Assembly: GCA_910579645.1 (NCBI GenBank)
Contig: CAJTVK010000001.1
Span: 20,019 to 84,018, forward strand
Reading direction: 5' to 3'
DNA from: an uncultured Lachnospiraceae bacterium
Lineage (GTDB): Bacteria; Bacillota; Clostridia; Lachnospirales; Lachnospiraceae
DNA length: 64,000 bases
Position numbers and translations under genes: made by a program. The notes under the pieces were generated by a model. The model was not told the origin of the DNA. It worked only from the letters and a program-made list of their open reading frames with translations, and did no database searches. Positions 26,984-35,675 of the stretch are shown piece by piece (positions within the stretch are counted from its first letter, which is position 1; each line of letters begins with the position of its first letter).

Positions 26984-27769
26984 TTACCAACTCTTCTCCA
27001 AGGCCATGCCCCACTCCAGACGGTAGGGGCTATGCTCCGTTCCCTTGATATCGTCGTAAATCTTTTTTCTCTCCTGGCTGCTCTCTCCCGACCAGTATTC
27101 ATACCCTGTCAGATAAGCTTCCATAAAAGCATCCCAGGAAGAATAGGTTTCCTGAATTCTGCCTGCCATTTCCAAAGATTTATCCAGTGCCTCCGTCTCC
27201 GTAAAATATCCCGCAATGTAGCTGTCCTCTATCAATGCCATGGCACGGCTATAATCCCATGCAAGGATTGCTGCGGTGCCGCTTTTCTCATATGCCGCAT
27301 AAAAATCCGCATAAAGCTGCGCCTCTTCTTTCGTAGTCTCAAATTTTTCAAAAATAAACGCAGGCCGCTCCGCTTCTGCCGTTTCCGCAATCCCGGCCTC
27401 CGTCAGCACTCCCATCTCTTTCTCATATGCCTTGTGGTGCCCTTCCTCAGACAGCCATCTGAGGCTTTCCTCCGCCGATGCCCGATCCGTAACTTCCCAA
27501 CTGTCCTTCAAGTATTGCTGCTGTTTCTGCATGGTATCATTGTCTATGGATTTCAGCCCGAATACCTGAAAATCCCTGCCGTTGATTGCCGTTGCCACCG
27601 CATGCGTCCCGTTCATCCAGCGGATTGTGTCCGTGACCTTTACGCCCTGCCCACAGCCTGCCAGCACGGCGGCCAGGAGCAGCAACGGCAGGCAGCCCTT
27701 TACCCGGCCTGCGGCTGCCGTGGACAGTTCCGCGGCTGCCCTCACCGTTTTTCTCATAGTTTCCTTCAT
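26984..27769 (-). CDS. DUF1266-type lipoprotein
   Basis: This is a 261-residue predicted lipoprotein with a hydrophobic segment and the lipobox LAGC (Cys39). The C-terminal 120 residues (AAILAWDYSRAMALIEDSYIAGY, then QETYSSWDAFMEAYLTGYEYW) match the DUF1266 pattern, in which Trp, Asp and Arg positions recur. The N-terminal tail before the hydrophobic segment is longer than usual for a lipoprotein. It lies 26 bases after the SufB-like gene and probably shares its transcript. Its function is unknown. Confidence 0.75.
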   Translation of the reverse strand: MKETMRKTVRAAAELSTAAAGRVKGCLPLLLLAAVLAGCGQGVKVTDTIRWMNGTHAVATAINGRDFQVFGLKSIDNDTMQKQQQYLKDSWEVTDRASAEESLRWLSEEGHHKAYEKEMGVLTEAGIAETAEAERPAFIFEKFETTKEEAQLYADFYAAYEKSGTAAILAWDYSRAMALIEDSYIAGYFTETEALDKSLEMAGRIQETYSSWDAFMEAYLTGYEYWSGESSQERKKIYDDIKGTEHSPYRLEWGMALEKSW

Positions 27770-27795
27770 CTTTCTCCTCCGTGACTCTCTGCCCC

Positions 27796-28719
27796 TTATC
27801 TTAAAAAATTATCAATAATTACATTTTCCGCTTCTTCCTCCGACATCCCGAACGAACGGAGCTTCAGAAGCTGCTCCGTATTGATCCGGCCGATTGCCGC
27901 TTCATGGATAATCTGCGCATCAATGTCCCTAGCATCAATTTCCGGTATCGAACATACCTGCGCCGTATCCATGATAATGGAATCACACTGGATATGAGCC
28001 TTGCACAAGGCATTGCCCACCGCATTCGGATGAAATGTCTGGCGGGAATTACCCTTTGCCACCGAGCGGGAAACAATCTGTGCCGAACTCCCCGCTCCGT
28101 TCATCCTCACTTCCATATTGGAAACCGCCGACTGCGCGTCATGGGTCATCAGCTTTTCCACCACATAGAGCCTGCTGTCCGGTCCCATATCCACCTCCGT
28201 CCTGCGTTCCGTGGAATCCACTCCCCGTATCTGTGCAGTATCCAAAGTAAAGACCGCCCCTTCTTCCAGATATATCTGTGTTACCGGGTTGAGTATATTC
28301 TCACCTGTCCCCTCGCCTTCCCCGTAATGCTTTTCCTCATATATCACTTTAGCGTTTCTGCCCACATGAAAAGCATGCACGCCGTCGTGCCGCGTCTCAT
28401 TGCAGCCGCTGTTATGAATACCGCAGCCGGCCACAATAACTACGTCTGCGCCCGCCTCAATATAAAAATCATTGTAGACAATATCCGTCATACCCGACTG
28501 CGAGATAACCACCGGAATATGCACCTGCTCCCCCTGTGCTTCTCCGCTGATATACACATCAATCCCCGGCTTCCCCTCTTTCTTCTTTATTTTAATATGG
28601 GCACTGTCGCCATGGCACAAAGCAGTTCCGTTATAGCGCAGATTATATGCCCCCTCCTGCTTAAAGCCTCCGCCGTCTATGGCTTCCAGCACATTACTTG
28701 TTATCGCATCCAGTTCCAT
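27796..28719 (-). CDS. SufB/SufD-family Fe-S cluster scaffold protein
   Basis: This 307-residue protein is built mainly of beta-helix and ends with the SufB/SufD signature IIHEAAIGRINTEQLLKLRSFGMSEEEA in the final 45 residues. It is shorter than the SufB of full SUF operons (over 450 residues) and resembles the SufB-like partner of two-gene SufCB systems in Clostridia and archaea. It presumably assembles or carries Fe-S clusters with the SufC ATPase, whose gene it overlaps by 26 bases. No cysteine desulfurase or SufU gene is nearby. Confidence 0.88.
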   Translation of the reverse strand: MELDAITSNVLEAIDGGGFKQEGAYNLRYNGTALCHGDSAHIKIKKKEGKPGIDVYISGEAQGEQVHIPVVISQSGMTDIVYNDFYIEAGADVVIVAGCGIHNSGCNETRHDGVHAFHVGRNAKVIYEEKHYGEGEGTGENILNPVTQIYLEEGAVFTLDTAQIRGVDSTERRTEVDMGPDSRLYVVEKLMTHDAQSAVSNMEVRMNGAGSSAQIVSRSVAKGNSRQTFHPNAVGNALCKAHIQCDSIIMDTAQVCSIPEIDARDIDAQIIHEAAIGRINTEQLLKLRSFGMSEEEAENVIIDNFLR

Positions 28720-29452
28720 ACATCCGTCCTCCTTTCCTGTTCATGCAGGAACACTCCCTATCCTCGTCAAACAGCATCGGGAGAATCTCCTCCGCACTGC
28801 CGCACGCGCTTACCCCTCCGTCCTTAATAATCAATATGCGGTCAGCCATCCGGATGATTTTCTCCTGATGGGAAATCAGAAGCAGCGTCTCCTTCTTCCG
28901 TTCATGAATCTTCTCGAATTCTTTTACCAGCATGGAAAAACTCCACAAATCTATGCCTGCCTCCGGTTCGTCAAAAATACATACTTTATGGCTTTTTGCC
29001 AGCACCGTTGCAATTTCCACCCGCTTTCGCTCCCCGCCGGAAAGCGTCGCGTCCACCTCCCTGTCCAGATATTCCCGGGCACACATTCCCACATTGCTCA
29101 GTAAATCACAGCAGACCGGTTCGGGCAGTTCCTTCCCTGCCGCCAGATTCAGCAGCCTCCGGATTGTCATTCCCTTAAAAGTAGGAGGCTGCTGAAATGC
29201 ATAGCCGATTCCTGCCTTTGCCCTTTCGTCAATGCTCAAATCCTTTATATCCTTTCCGTCCAGCAGCAATTCCCCGCCGGTAGCCTTCAGAACCCCCATC
29301 AGAAGCTTTGCCACCGTAGACTTTCCCCCTCCGTTCGGGCCGGTTACCACCAACATTTCCCCGTCGCCTACTGCAAAATTAATATCCTTCACGATTGTAA
29401 TTTTCTCCCCGTTTTCCACAACCTCATAAGTCAGATTACGCACTTCCAGCAT
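28694..29452 (-). CDS. sufC: SufC-type Fe-S assembly ATPase
   Basis: This 252-residue ABC-type ATPase has Walker A GPNGGGKSTVAKLL, the signature LSGGERKRVEIA and Walker B VCIFDEPEAGID. The CFxxP-like QQPPTFKGM and the absence of membrane partners point to SufC rather than a transporter. It energises the SufB-like scaffold encoded just downstream. The predicted promoter lies about 150 bases upstream. Confidence 0.92.
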   Translation of the reverse strand: MLEVRNLTYEVVENGEKITIVKDINFAVGDGEMLVVTGPNGGGKSTVAKLLMGVLKATGGELLLDGKDIKDLSIDERAKAGIGYAFQQPPTFKGMTIRRLLNLAAGKELPEPVCCDLLSNVGMCAREYLDREVDATLSGGERKRVEIATVLAKSHKVCIFDEPEAGIDLWSFSMLVKEFEKIHERKKETLLLISHQEKIIRMADRILIIKDGGVSACGSAEEILPMLFDEDRECSCMNRKGGRMYGTGCDNK

Positions 29453-29596
29453 TTTTCATCCTCTTTTCTGCTTCTTTGCTTTTTTATTATAGCGGCGTCA
29501 CTGCTTATCCTAAACAGCCGCCTCAATAAGCAGCTTACCGTCTGCCTCCCTTTTATGGATACCCCCAAACACTAAAGCATAATATTTTCAAAATGA

Positions 29597-29624
29597 TTAT
29601 ACCCTAAACCCACACCGTAATCAA
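29597..29624 (-). promoter_or_regulatory. Promoter of sufC-sufB
   Basis: On the minus strand TTGATT (29619-29624) and TATAAT (29597-29602) are 16 bases apart, giving a leader of about 140 bases. The rest of the 29453-29813 gap holds only this promoter and the divergent one at 29658. Confidence 0.6.
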
Positions 29625-29657
29625 TCCCCATCCATATAGCGGAACGGAAATTAAGCT

Positions 29658-29687
29658 TTGCCAAACCCGCCTGCTTTATAGTATAAT
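29658..29687 (+). promoter_or_regulatory. Promoter of the aldo/keto reductase gene
   Basis: TTGCCA (29658-29663) and TATAAT (29682-29687) are 18 bases apart, about 125 bases before the start codon. Confidence 0.6.
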
Positions 29688-29813
29688 CCATATATTGCAG
29701 TATACACGAAACCCAAACAACCATCCCCGGCAGCAACCTTTTCAGGCATCCGGACTATGCCCTGACCGGCATATCCGTCTCTGGCTGCCGCCGGGTCAGA
29801 AGGAGGAAAATCT

Positions 29814-30806
29814 ATGGATTACACCCCGTCAGACACACGTTACCAAACCATGCAATACCGCCGGTGCGGCAAAAGCGGCCTTAAGCTTCCCGCCCTTTCC
29901 TTAGGGCTCTGGCACAATTTCGGAGATACCGGCAATTTCGAAAACATGAGAGAAATGTGCCATACCGCGTTCGACCACGGCATCACCCATTTTGACCTGG
30001 CCAATAACTACGGCCCGGAAGCCGGCAGCGCAGAAATAAATTTCGGCCGAATTCTGAAAGAGGACTTCCGTTCCTTCCGGGACGAAATCATTGTCAGCAC
30101 AAAAGCCGGATATTTTATGTGGGACGGCCCTTACGGTGAATGGGGCAGCCGCAAATATTTAATCGCCAGTCTGGATCAAAGCCTGAAGAGGCTCGGTCTG
30201 GATTATGTGGACATCTTCTATCATCACCGGCCTGACCCTGACACTCCTTTGGAAGAAACCATGGGTGCCTTGGACAGCATAGTGAAAAGCGGGAAGGCCC
30301 TTTATGTAGGACTTTCCAATTATAACGGGGAGCAGATGGAAACTGCCCGCGCCATTTTAAGCGAACTGAAATGCCCGTTTATCATCAATCAGAACCGTTA
30401 TTCCATCTTTGACCGGACCATTGAGAACAACGGGCTGAAGCAGGCGGCGGCCAAAGCCGAAAAAGGAATCATCACTTTCAGCCCGCTTGCGCAGGGTCTT
30501 CTCACCGACCGCTATTTAAACGGAATACCGCAGGACAGCCGTATGCGCACCGACGGACGTTTCCTGAAACAGGAAATACTCACCGAGGAAAAGCTGGCAC
30601 AGATTCACGCCTTGAATGAAATTGCCGTCTCCCGCGGGGAATCCTTGGCGCAGATGGCTCTGAAATGGCTGCTGAAAGACGATGCCATAACAAGCGTCCT
30701 GATTGGCGCATCCAAGCCGCAGCAGATTCTGGATAATCTGAAAGTATTGGAAAGCAGAGATTTTACCGAAGAAGAACTTGAAAAGATAGATAAAAATTCC
30801 TTATGA
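29814..30806 (+). CDS. Aldo/keto reductase, YghZ/Gpr type
   Basis: This 330-residue NADPH-dependent reductase closely resembles E. coli YghZ (L-glyceraldehyde 3-phosphate reductase) from the opening RYQTMQYRRCGKSGLKLPAL and GLWHNFGD onward. The catalytic tetrad is visible: Asp in HFDLANNYG with the Tyr, Lys in IVSTKAGY and His in DIFYHHRPD. C-terminal VLIGASKPQQILDNL binds the cofactor phosphate. It is a single-gene unit with its own promoter and terminator. A role in methylglyoxal or aldehyde detoxification is known for the family and inferred here. Confidence 0.9.
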   Translation: MDYTPSDTRYQTMQYRRCGKSGLKLPALSLGLWHNFGDTGNFENMREMCHTAFDHGITHFDLANNYGPEAGSAEINFGRILKEDFRSFRDEIIVSTKAGYFMWDGPYGEWGSRKYLIASLDQSLKRLGLDYVDIFYHHRPDPDTPLEETMGALDSIVKSGKALYVGLSNYNGEQMETARAILSELKCPFIINQNRYSIFDRTIENNGLKQAAAKAEKGIITFSPLAQGLLTDRYLNGIPQDSRMRTDGRFLKQEILTEEKLAQIHALNEIAVSRGESLAQMALKWLLKDDAITSVLIGASKPQQILDNLKVLESRDFTEEELEKIDKNSL

Positions 30807-30811
30807 TTTTT

Positions 30812-30844
30812 CCCCCGATGCAGTGGAAGTGCATCGGGGGTTTT
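30812..30844 (+). terminator. Terminator after the aldo/keto reductase gene
   Basis: CCCCCGATGCA (30812-30822) pairs with TGCATCGGGGG (30830-30840) and is followed by TTTT. Confidence 0.85.
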
Positions 30845-30937
30845 CCTGAACGCATAGGGGATACGGCCAGGCGCAGAAACAGGAAATAATTAGTTTCCTG
30901 CCTGCTCGATATATTAACAAAAGATAGATAAAAGCGA

Positions 30938-32227
30938 CTATCTGTCGTCATGAAGACGGAAGTTAGCATATGCACTCATGCCATGTTCATGAATATCCAA
31001 GCCGTCTGTTTCCTCCTGCTCGGAGACATGAAGCCCCATTACTTTATTCAGCACCGTAAATAATACGAATCCGCAGATTGCCACATAAGCCATAACCGAC
31101 AGAACACCCAGCAATTCCACTCCGATGAACTGCAGCCGGCTCATCCCCATTTCTTCCAAAATAGATGTTTTACAGAAAATACCCGTCATTATCGTACCGC
31201 ATGCACCGCAGCCTCCATGAACGGCTACCGCCCCCACCGGGTCGTCCACCTTACATACTTTATCCAGAAATTCCACCACAAATACTACAATAAAACCTGC
31301 AATAATGCCGATTGCCAACGCCGAGTAATTGGATACATAATCACAGCCTGCCGTAATGGCGACCAATCCGGCCAACGTACCGTTCAGCGTCATGGAAACA
31401 TCCGGTTTTCCGTAACGAACCCATGTAATTACCAAGACAGTCAGCGTTGCCGCCACAGCCGCAAGGTTAGTGGTCATGGCAATATCGCCCAGATTCGTAG
31501 CCGCTCCCGTGGTGGAGCCGCAGTTAAAACCAAACCAGCAGAACCAAAGAATAAATACCCCCAATGCACCGATTACAATATTATGACCCGGAATAGCCAC
31601 TGCCTTCCCTTCTTTTGTAAACTTCCCGCGTCTCGGCCCTTCTATGGCCGCTCCGATAAACGCTAAAATGCCGCCCACCATATGCACTGCCGTGGAACCG
31701 GCAAAATCATGAAATCCTATGCCGGAAAGCCATCCGTCCGACCAAATCCAATGCCCGGTCACAGGATAAATGAATATGGAGATGCAGGCACTGTAAATCA
31801 GATAGGCAGAAAACTTCGTCCGTTCTGCCATGGCTCCGGATACAATTGTTGCGCTTGTAGCGCAGAACACCGTATGGAAAATCATAAATACGCCGATTGG
31901 CAGCCCGTTTTTCATGCCCATGCCGTCCGCCAAAGATTCCGGAGCAAAGAAACCGCTTGTTCCCACAATTCCTCCTGCATCATTGCCAAACATAAGTGCA
32001 AACCCAATCAGGAAGAAAAAAATACTTCCCAACACAAAATCCATTAAATTCTTCATAATAATATTTCCTGCATTTTTCGCCCTTGTAAAGCCTGCCTCCA
32101 CCACGGCAAACCCTGCCTGCATAAAAAACACAAGAAAAGCAGCAATACAAGTCCACACCACATTGAGCAGCAGTTCCGCTGCCTCTTCCAACGGCATCCC
32201 GCCGGCAAGTAAATCCGATAAATACAT
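30938..32227 (-). CDS. amt: Ammonium transporter Amt
   Basis: This 429-residue membrane protein has about eleven helices and the Amt motifs FFMQAGFAVVEAGFTRAKNAGNIIMKN, DFAGSTAVHMVGG and DDPVGAVAVHGGCGACGTI, the last with pore-lining histidines. It carries ammonium across the membrane. The P-II gene lies upstream on the same strand, separated by 297 bases that contain a terminator-like hairpin. The P-II protein is expected to block the channel under nitrogen excess. Confidence 0.95.
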   Translation of the reverse strand: MYLSDLLAGGMPLEEAAELLLNVVWTCIAAFLVFFMQAGFAVVEAGFTRAKNAGNIIMKNLMDFVLGSIFFFLIGFALMFGNDAGGIVGTSGFFAPESLADGMGMKNGLPIGVFMIFHTVFCATSATIVSGAMAERTKFSAYLIYSACISIFIYPVTGHWIWSDGWLSGIGFHDFAGSTAVHMVGGILAFIGAAIEGPRRGKFTKEGKAVAIPGHNIVIGALGVFILWFCWFGFNCGSTTGAATNLGDIAMTTNLAAVAATLTVLVITWVRYGKPDVSMTLNGTLAGLVAITAGCDYVSNYSALAIGIIAGFIVVFVVEFLDKVCKVDDPVGAVAVHGGCGACGTIMTGIFCKTSILEEMGMSRLQFIGVELLGVLSVMAYVAICGFVLFTVLNKVMGLHVSEQEETDGLDIHEHGMSAYANFRLHDDR

Positions 32228-32524
32228 AATATTTCCTCCTCACTGCAAACACAAATTTTTCATACACATATTTTCCATACACAATTTGTAACGATTTCTT
32301 TCACAATTTCTCACCACATTTACGGCTCCGCTAAACAGCCCCCGCGGCAATCGCCAAGTCTCCGCATAAGTGCGGCTGCCTGGATTGTTGCCGGCAAAAA
32401 TAAAAAAGATAATAATCGAGCCTCCTCATGCTCTTTTATTATCTCCCTTGATAACATAACCCGGTCTATGAAATCTCTGTTCCATAACCAAGTCCCCATA
32501 TTCCTCCGGCAGTTTTATCATCGC
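32228..32524 (-). other. Structured gap between the P-II and amt genes
   Basis: The gap holds the hairpin at 32401-32444 and a second imperfect fold around 32340-32395 (CCGCA-TAAG-TGCGG inside a CGGCAA/TTGCCG outer pairing). No reading frame of interest is visible. The layout suggests attenuation of amt relative to the P-II gene. Confidence 0.5.
32401..32444 (-). terminator. Attenuator-like terminator after the P-II gene
   Basis: On the minus strand, AGATAATAAAAGAGC pairs with GCTCGATTATTATCT (32430-32444 with 32407-32421), followed by TTTTTTATTTTT. It would stop part of the transcription before amt. Confidence 0.75.
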
Positions 32525-32863
32525 CTACAAAGCGCCCTCCCCGCGTTCACCGGTTCGTATTCTCACTGCATCCAATACTTCATAAATAAAAATCTTACCG
32601 TCGCCATAATTTCCTGTGTTGATTTCATTGACTATCTTCTTAATCAAAACCTCTGCCTGTTCATCGCCCACCACCGTTTCCACTTTCACTTTCTGCAGCA
32701 GATTAACCCTATATTCCGCACCACGGTACTTCTTCACGATTCCTTTCTGGTTCCCATAGCCTTGAATGTTTACGATATTAAGGCCATTGACCTCATTATC
32801 GTCCAATACTGCTTTCAGATCTTCCAGCTTTTCGGGCTTGATGATAATTTCCAATTTCTTCAT
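32525..32863 (-). CDS. P-II family nitrogen regulatory protein
   Basis: This 112-residue P-II protein starts MKKLEIIIKPEKL, the family N-terminus. The T-loop retains Tyr51 in KKYRGAEYRV, the residue that is uridylylated in many bacteria, and the C-terminal GDGKIFIYEVLDAVRIRTGE contributes to ATP binding. The start at 32863 follows GGAGGAGAATT; the longer frame to 32995 is unlikely. It precedes amt and is expected to regulate the transporter (GlnK role). Confidence 0.93.
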   Translation of the reverse strand: MKKLEIIIKPEKLEDLKAVLDDNEVNGLNIVNIQGYGNQKGIVKKYRGAEYRVNLLQKVKVETVVGDEQAEVLIKKIVNEINTGNYGDGKIFIYEVLDAVRIRTGERGEGAL

Positions 32864-32993
32864 AATTCTCCTCCTTCTCGCCGCGCAGGGTGCGTGCAGC
32901 AAAACTGCTGATTTTCTTACGCGTGGATGCATTTTGCACCTATGCGCAAAAAAGACGCTTCCACTAATGTAGAAACGCCTTTGTCTGAATACC

Positions 32994-33021
32994 ATTATAC
33001 ACGTTTGGATAACTTTGTCAA
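32994..33021 (-). promoter_or_regulatory. Promoter of the P-II/amt operon
   Basis: On the minus strand, TTGACA (33016-33021) and TATAAT (32994-32999) are separated by 16 bases. The leader is about 125 bases and includes a GCGTTTCTA...GAAGCGT pairing. Confidence 0.75.
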
Positions 33022-33055
33022 ATACTTTTTCTCTGATTATACGTCCACTATATTT

Positions 33056-34048
33056 CTATCTGGAAATAACCCATTTTTCATACTCTTTCCCCCCACACTC
33101 TACCGTCCCTTCCCACTGCATCCCCAATTTCCTGCATAAACCCATGGAAGCCTCATTGCCCGGCTCTACCAACGCCTGTATCCCCTCGAATTCCAGTTCC
33201 CCCATCCCATATTCCACAATTGTACTGCATACTTCGTAAGCATACCCCATACGCTGACAGGAAACTTCGATGACAAATCCGATTTCCGGAAGTTCAAACC
33301 CTTCCCGCCAGCTTAAACCTGCACGCCCTATGACCTGCCCTGTATCTTTCCGCACAATGCTCCACATCCCGTAACCGTAAAAGCCATACACCTTCCTTAT
33401 ATACTCCTCCGCATAGGCTCTTTCCTCCTCCGGATTGTCATAAAGCCGGTCCATATAATAAGTAACCGAAGGCTCCGCATATATTCTGTAAAACTCATCC
33501 ACATCCGCCACAGTAGTTTCCCGGATGATACATCGTTCCGTCTCCAAAACCGTCCAAGGCAGCCCCGCCATTCGCCGGTAGGCTTTGTCAAAAGAATCCA
33601 TGGTCAATTCGCCAATATCCGTAACCGCATACGGTGCTCCCGAAAAATCCTCTTGGTTGTTTTCCCCTTCCAGCAAAGCAATCACATATCTGCCGGTTCT
33701 TCTCAGTTCCCGCAGTATCATTCCCTTATCCGTCACAAACAAAGTGCTTTCACTTTCATACTCATCCAGACAGCGCGGTTCCCCGTCCGCTTTCCCGTCC
33801 GTCCCTGCGCCGCTCTGTACTTTATCCCCGCTTATCCTCTCATCGTCCCCACCGTCAGATCCGCATCCTTTTTCTTCCAAATCCCCGATACAACAGCTTT
33901 CCCCTTCTTCTTCCAACTGCCCGTTCTCCCGGACATGCCTTCCCCATATATGAATATCCTTACCCTCCTCCCCCATATCCCGTTTTCGCTGCGCGGCCTT
34001 ATCCAGCAATGCCCTATCCCAAATCAGAAAAACTATTTTATCTAACAT
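33056..34048 (-). CDS. GNAT acetyltransferase with HAD-like N-terminal region
   Basis: This is a 330-residue protein. The C-terminal 165 residues form a GNAT domain (LETERCIIRETTVADVDEFYRIY at the start, QVIGRAGLSWREG as the acyl-CoA strand, NEASMGLCRKLGMQWEGT near the end). The N-terminal part (FVTDKGMILRELRRTGRYVIALLEG and DSFDKAYRRMAGLPWTVLETE) looks like a HAD-like domain found fused to GNAT in Clostridia. An acidic, Gly-rich low-complexity stretch (about residues 38-100) interrupts the N-terminal region. The substrate is unknown. Confidence 0.82.
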   Translation of the reverse strand: MLDKIVFLIWDRALLDKAAQRKRDMGEEGKDIHIWGRHVRENGQLEEEGESCCIGDLEEKGCGSDGGDDERISGDKVQSGAGTDGKADGEPRCLDEYESESTLFVTDKGMILRELRRTGRYVIALLEGENNQEDFSGAPYAVTDIGELTMDSFDKAYRRMAGLPWTVLETERCIIRETTVADVDEFYRIYAEPSVTYYMDRLYDNPEEERAYAEEYIRKVYGFYGYGMWSIVRKDTGQVIGRAGLSWREGFELPEIGFVIEVSCQRMGYAYEVCSTIVEYGMGELEFEGIQALVEPGNEASMGLCRKLGMQWEGTVECGGKEYEKWVISR

Positions 34049-34161
34049 ATTTTCACCTATTTACTAACTGCCCTTTATCGGATACAATAACATAAAATGA
34101 TAATGCATGACTCATACCGCTATTATCATAAACTATAATCAAGCAGAAGGGAAGTAAAACA

Positions 34162-34683
34162 ATGGCACAAAATCCGGTTGTTACATTTACAATGGAAAAC
34201 GGCGATATTATAAAAGCAGAATTATATCCTGAAATCGCCCCCAACACAGTCAACAATTTTATCAGCCTTATCAACAAACATTTTTATGACGGGCTGATTT
34301 TTCACAGGGTAATCCGCGGTTTCATGATTCAAGGCGGCGACCCGGAAGGCTCCGGTATGGGCGGCCCTGATTACAGCATCAAGGGTGAGTTTACACAGAA
34401 CGGCTTCGAAAACAATCTCCTTCATGAACCGGGAGTCCTTTCCATGGCAAGAAGCATGCACCCGGACTCCGCCGGCTCCCAGTTCTTCATCATGCACAAG
34501 ACAAGCCCGCACTTGGACGGCAGCTATGCCGCATTCGGGAAAGTGACAGAAGGTATGGATGTGGTGAACCGTATTGCCGAGACAAATACCGACCATTCCG
34601 ACAGACCATTGGAAAAACAAACGATGCGGACTGTTACCGTAGATACCTTCGGAGAAGAATATCCGGAACCGGAAAAGATTTAA
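34162..34683 (+). CDS. Peptidyl-prolyl cis-trans isomerase, cyclophilin type
   Basis: This 173-residue cytoplasmic cyclophilin catalyses proline isomerisation. It has the active-site segment FHRVIRGFMIQGGDPEGSGMGG, then SAGSQFFIMHKTSPHLDGSYAAFGKV. There is no signal peptide. The ATG follows AGAAGGGAAG, with a TATAAT at 34134-34139 as the likely -10. Past the gene lies a long hairpin and then tandem repeats. Confidence 0.95.
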   Translation: MAQNPVVTFTMENGDIIKAELYPEIAPNTVNNFISLINKHFYDGLIFHRVIRGFMIQGGDPEGSGMGGPDYSIKGEFTQNGFENNLLHEPGVLSMARSMHPDSAGSQFFIMHKTSPHLDGSYAAFGKVTEGMDVVNRIAETNTDHSDRPLEKQTMRTVTVDTFGEEYPEPEKI

Positions 34684-34726
34684 GTTCTCAGATCAATTTC
34701 ATGTCAATGCCTAAAAGCCGTTTCGG

Positions 34727-34774
34727 TTTGCGCCATGCTTCCGGAGCCAAAATGCTCCGGAAGCATGGCGCAAA
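34727..34774. repeat. Perfect 21-bp hairpin after the cyclophilin gene
   Basis: Arms at 34727-34747 and 34754-34774 are perfectly complementary around a 6-base loop. No T run follows on either strand, so it is not a textbook terminator, though it could stop transcription or protect the 3' end of the cyclophilin mRNA. Confidence 0.75.
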
Positions 34775-34788
34775 TTGGTAATGCACGT

Positions 34789-34974
34789 TCACACTTCATT
34801 CATATTTATTTAAAGAAAACTTTAATTCCCTCTCATTCTTTATACATTTCTTTTCCATATACTAAATCCATAAGATAAATCAAGCAAACGCCAATAACAG
34901 TTAATTGATTTTTTAAAAACTTTTTCATAATAAATGCCAAGGAAAGAAATTTCCTTGGCATCCTCCCTTTTTAG
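34789..34974 (+). repeat. Tandem direct repeat, copy 1 (candidate small-RNA locus)
   Basis: This AT-rich unit of about 186 bases recurs at 35021-35204 with scattered differences. Each copy ends in a hairpin: here ATGCCAAGGAAA pairs with TTTCCTTGGCAT around GAAA, followed by the pyrimidine run CCTCCCTTTTT. No convincing reading frame is present. The 46 bases between the copies are not repeated. Confidence 0.8.
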
Positions 34975-35020
34975 GGATTTTATCGGCATTTCCCCTTATC
35001 CGCCCTTTTCCAAGCTGCCG

Positions 35021-35204
35021 TTCATATTTCATTTACATTTATTTAAAAAAATTTCAATTTCCTATCATTCTTTATACATTTATTTCCCATATACTAAATT
35101 CATAAGATAAATCCAGCAAACGCCAATAACAGTTAATTGATTTTATAACTTTTTCATAATAAATGCCAAGGAGAGGACACTTTCCTTGGCATCCTCCCTT
35201 TTAG
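35021..35204 (+). repeat. Tandem direct repeat, copy 2 (candidate small-RNA locus)
   Basis: This second copy of the unit at 34789 has the end hairpin ATGCCAAGGA...TTCCTTGGCAT and the same CCTCCCTTTT tail. The hairpin loop differs between the copies while the stem is kept. A fragment of the 5' part (AAAAAATT, CATTTCCTATCATT) recurs at about 35208-35240, just before the next gene. Confidence 0.8.
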
Positions 35205-35263
35205 AGCATATTTGAAAAAAATTATCACATTTCCTATCATTATAAAAAGAAAGGCAAGAACAT

Positions 35264-35662
35264 ATGGAAGCTAAAATCAGGCATTTAGAAATGATACAGG
35301 AAGTCATCAGCAGAATGGCAGGCAATTCCTTTTCCTTAAAAGGATGGGCCGTCACGCTGGTGGCAGGCATCTTCGCCCTGTCCGGAACCGTCGCCGGGAA
35401 AGTAAGTTACCTGATAGCTTTCATGCCGATTTTCATTTTCTGGGTCTTAGATGCCTTTTATTTGTCAAAGGAGCGTGCTTACCGTGCATTGTATCGGCAT
35501 GTCAGCCAGTCAAAGGAAAATGACATTGATTTCAGCATGGATACCCGCCCCTTTTCAGGCAAAGAAAATAAATTGTGGAGATGCATGCTCTCTGCCACGG
35601 AACTGCTTTTCTATTTCCCGTTAGCTGCCTTATCCGCAGTCATCATAATACTTTGGAGCTGA
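35264..35662 (+). CDS. Small three-helix membrane protein of unknown function
   Basis: This 132-residue protein starts with a soluble helix (KIRHLEMIQEVISRMAGNSF), then two adjacent membrane helices (about 26-46 and 47-67, joined by a short turn). A charged cytoplasmic-type loop and a C-terminal helix (about 108-131) follow. The pattern HLEMIQ...SF.LKGWAVTLVAGIFAL is one I recall from small membrane proteins found beside TIR-like genes; this is memory, not a search. It is convergent with the TIR-like gene, with only 13 bases between stop codons. Its ribosome binding site is AAAGGCAAG. Repeats lie directly upstream. Confidence 0.7.
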   Translation: MEAKIRHLEMIQEVISRMAGNSFSLKGWAVTLVAGIFALSGTVAGKVSYLIAFMPIFIFWVLDAFYLSKERAYRALYRHVSQSKENDIDFSMDTRPFSGKENKLWRCMLSATELLFYFPLAALSAVIIILWS

Positions 35663-35675
35663 GACAGCCATGCAG

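Noticed and set aside
34727..34774. Rho-independent terminator after the cyclophilin gene
   Set aside because: The 21-bp stem is perfect, but no T run follows on either strand, so it is listed as a repeat instead.
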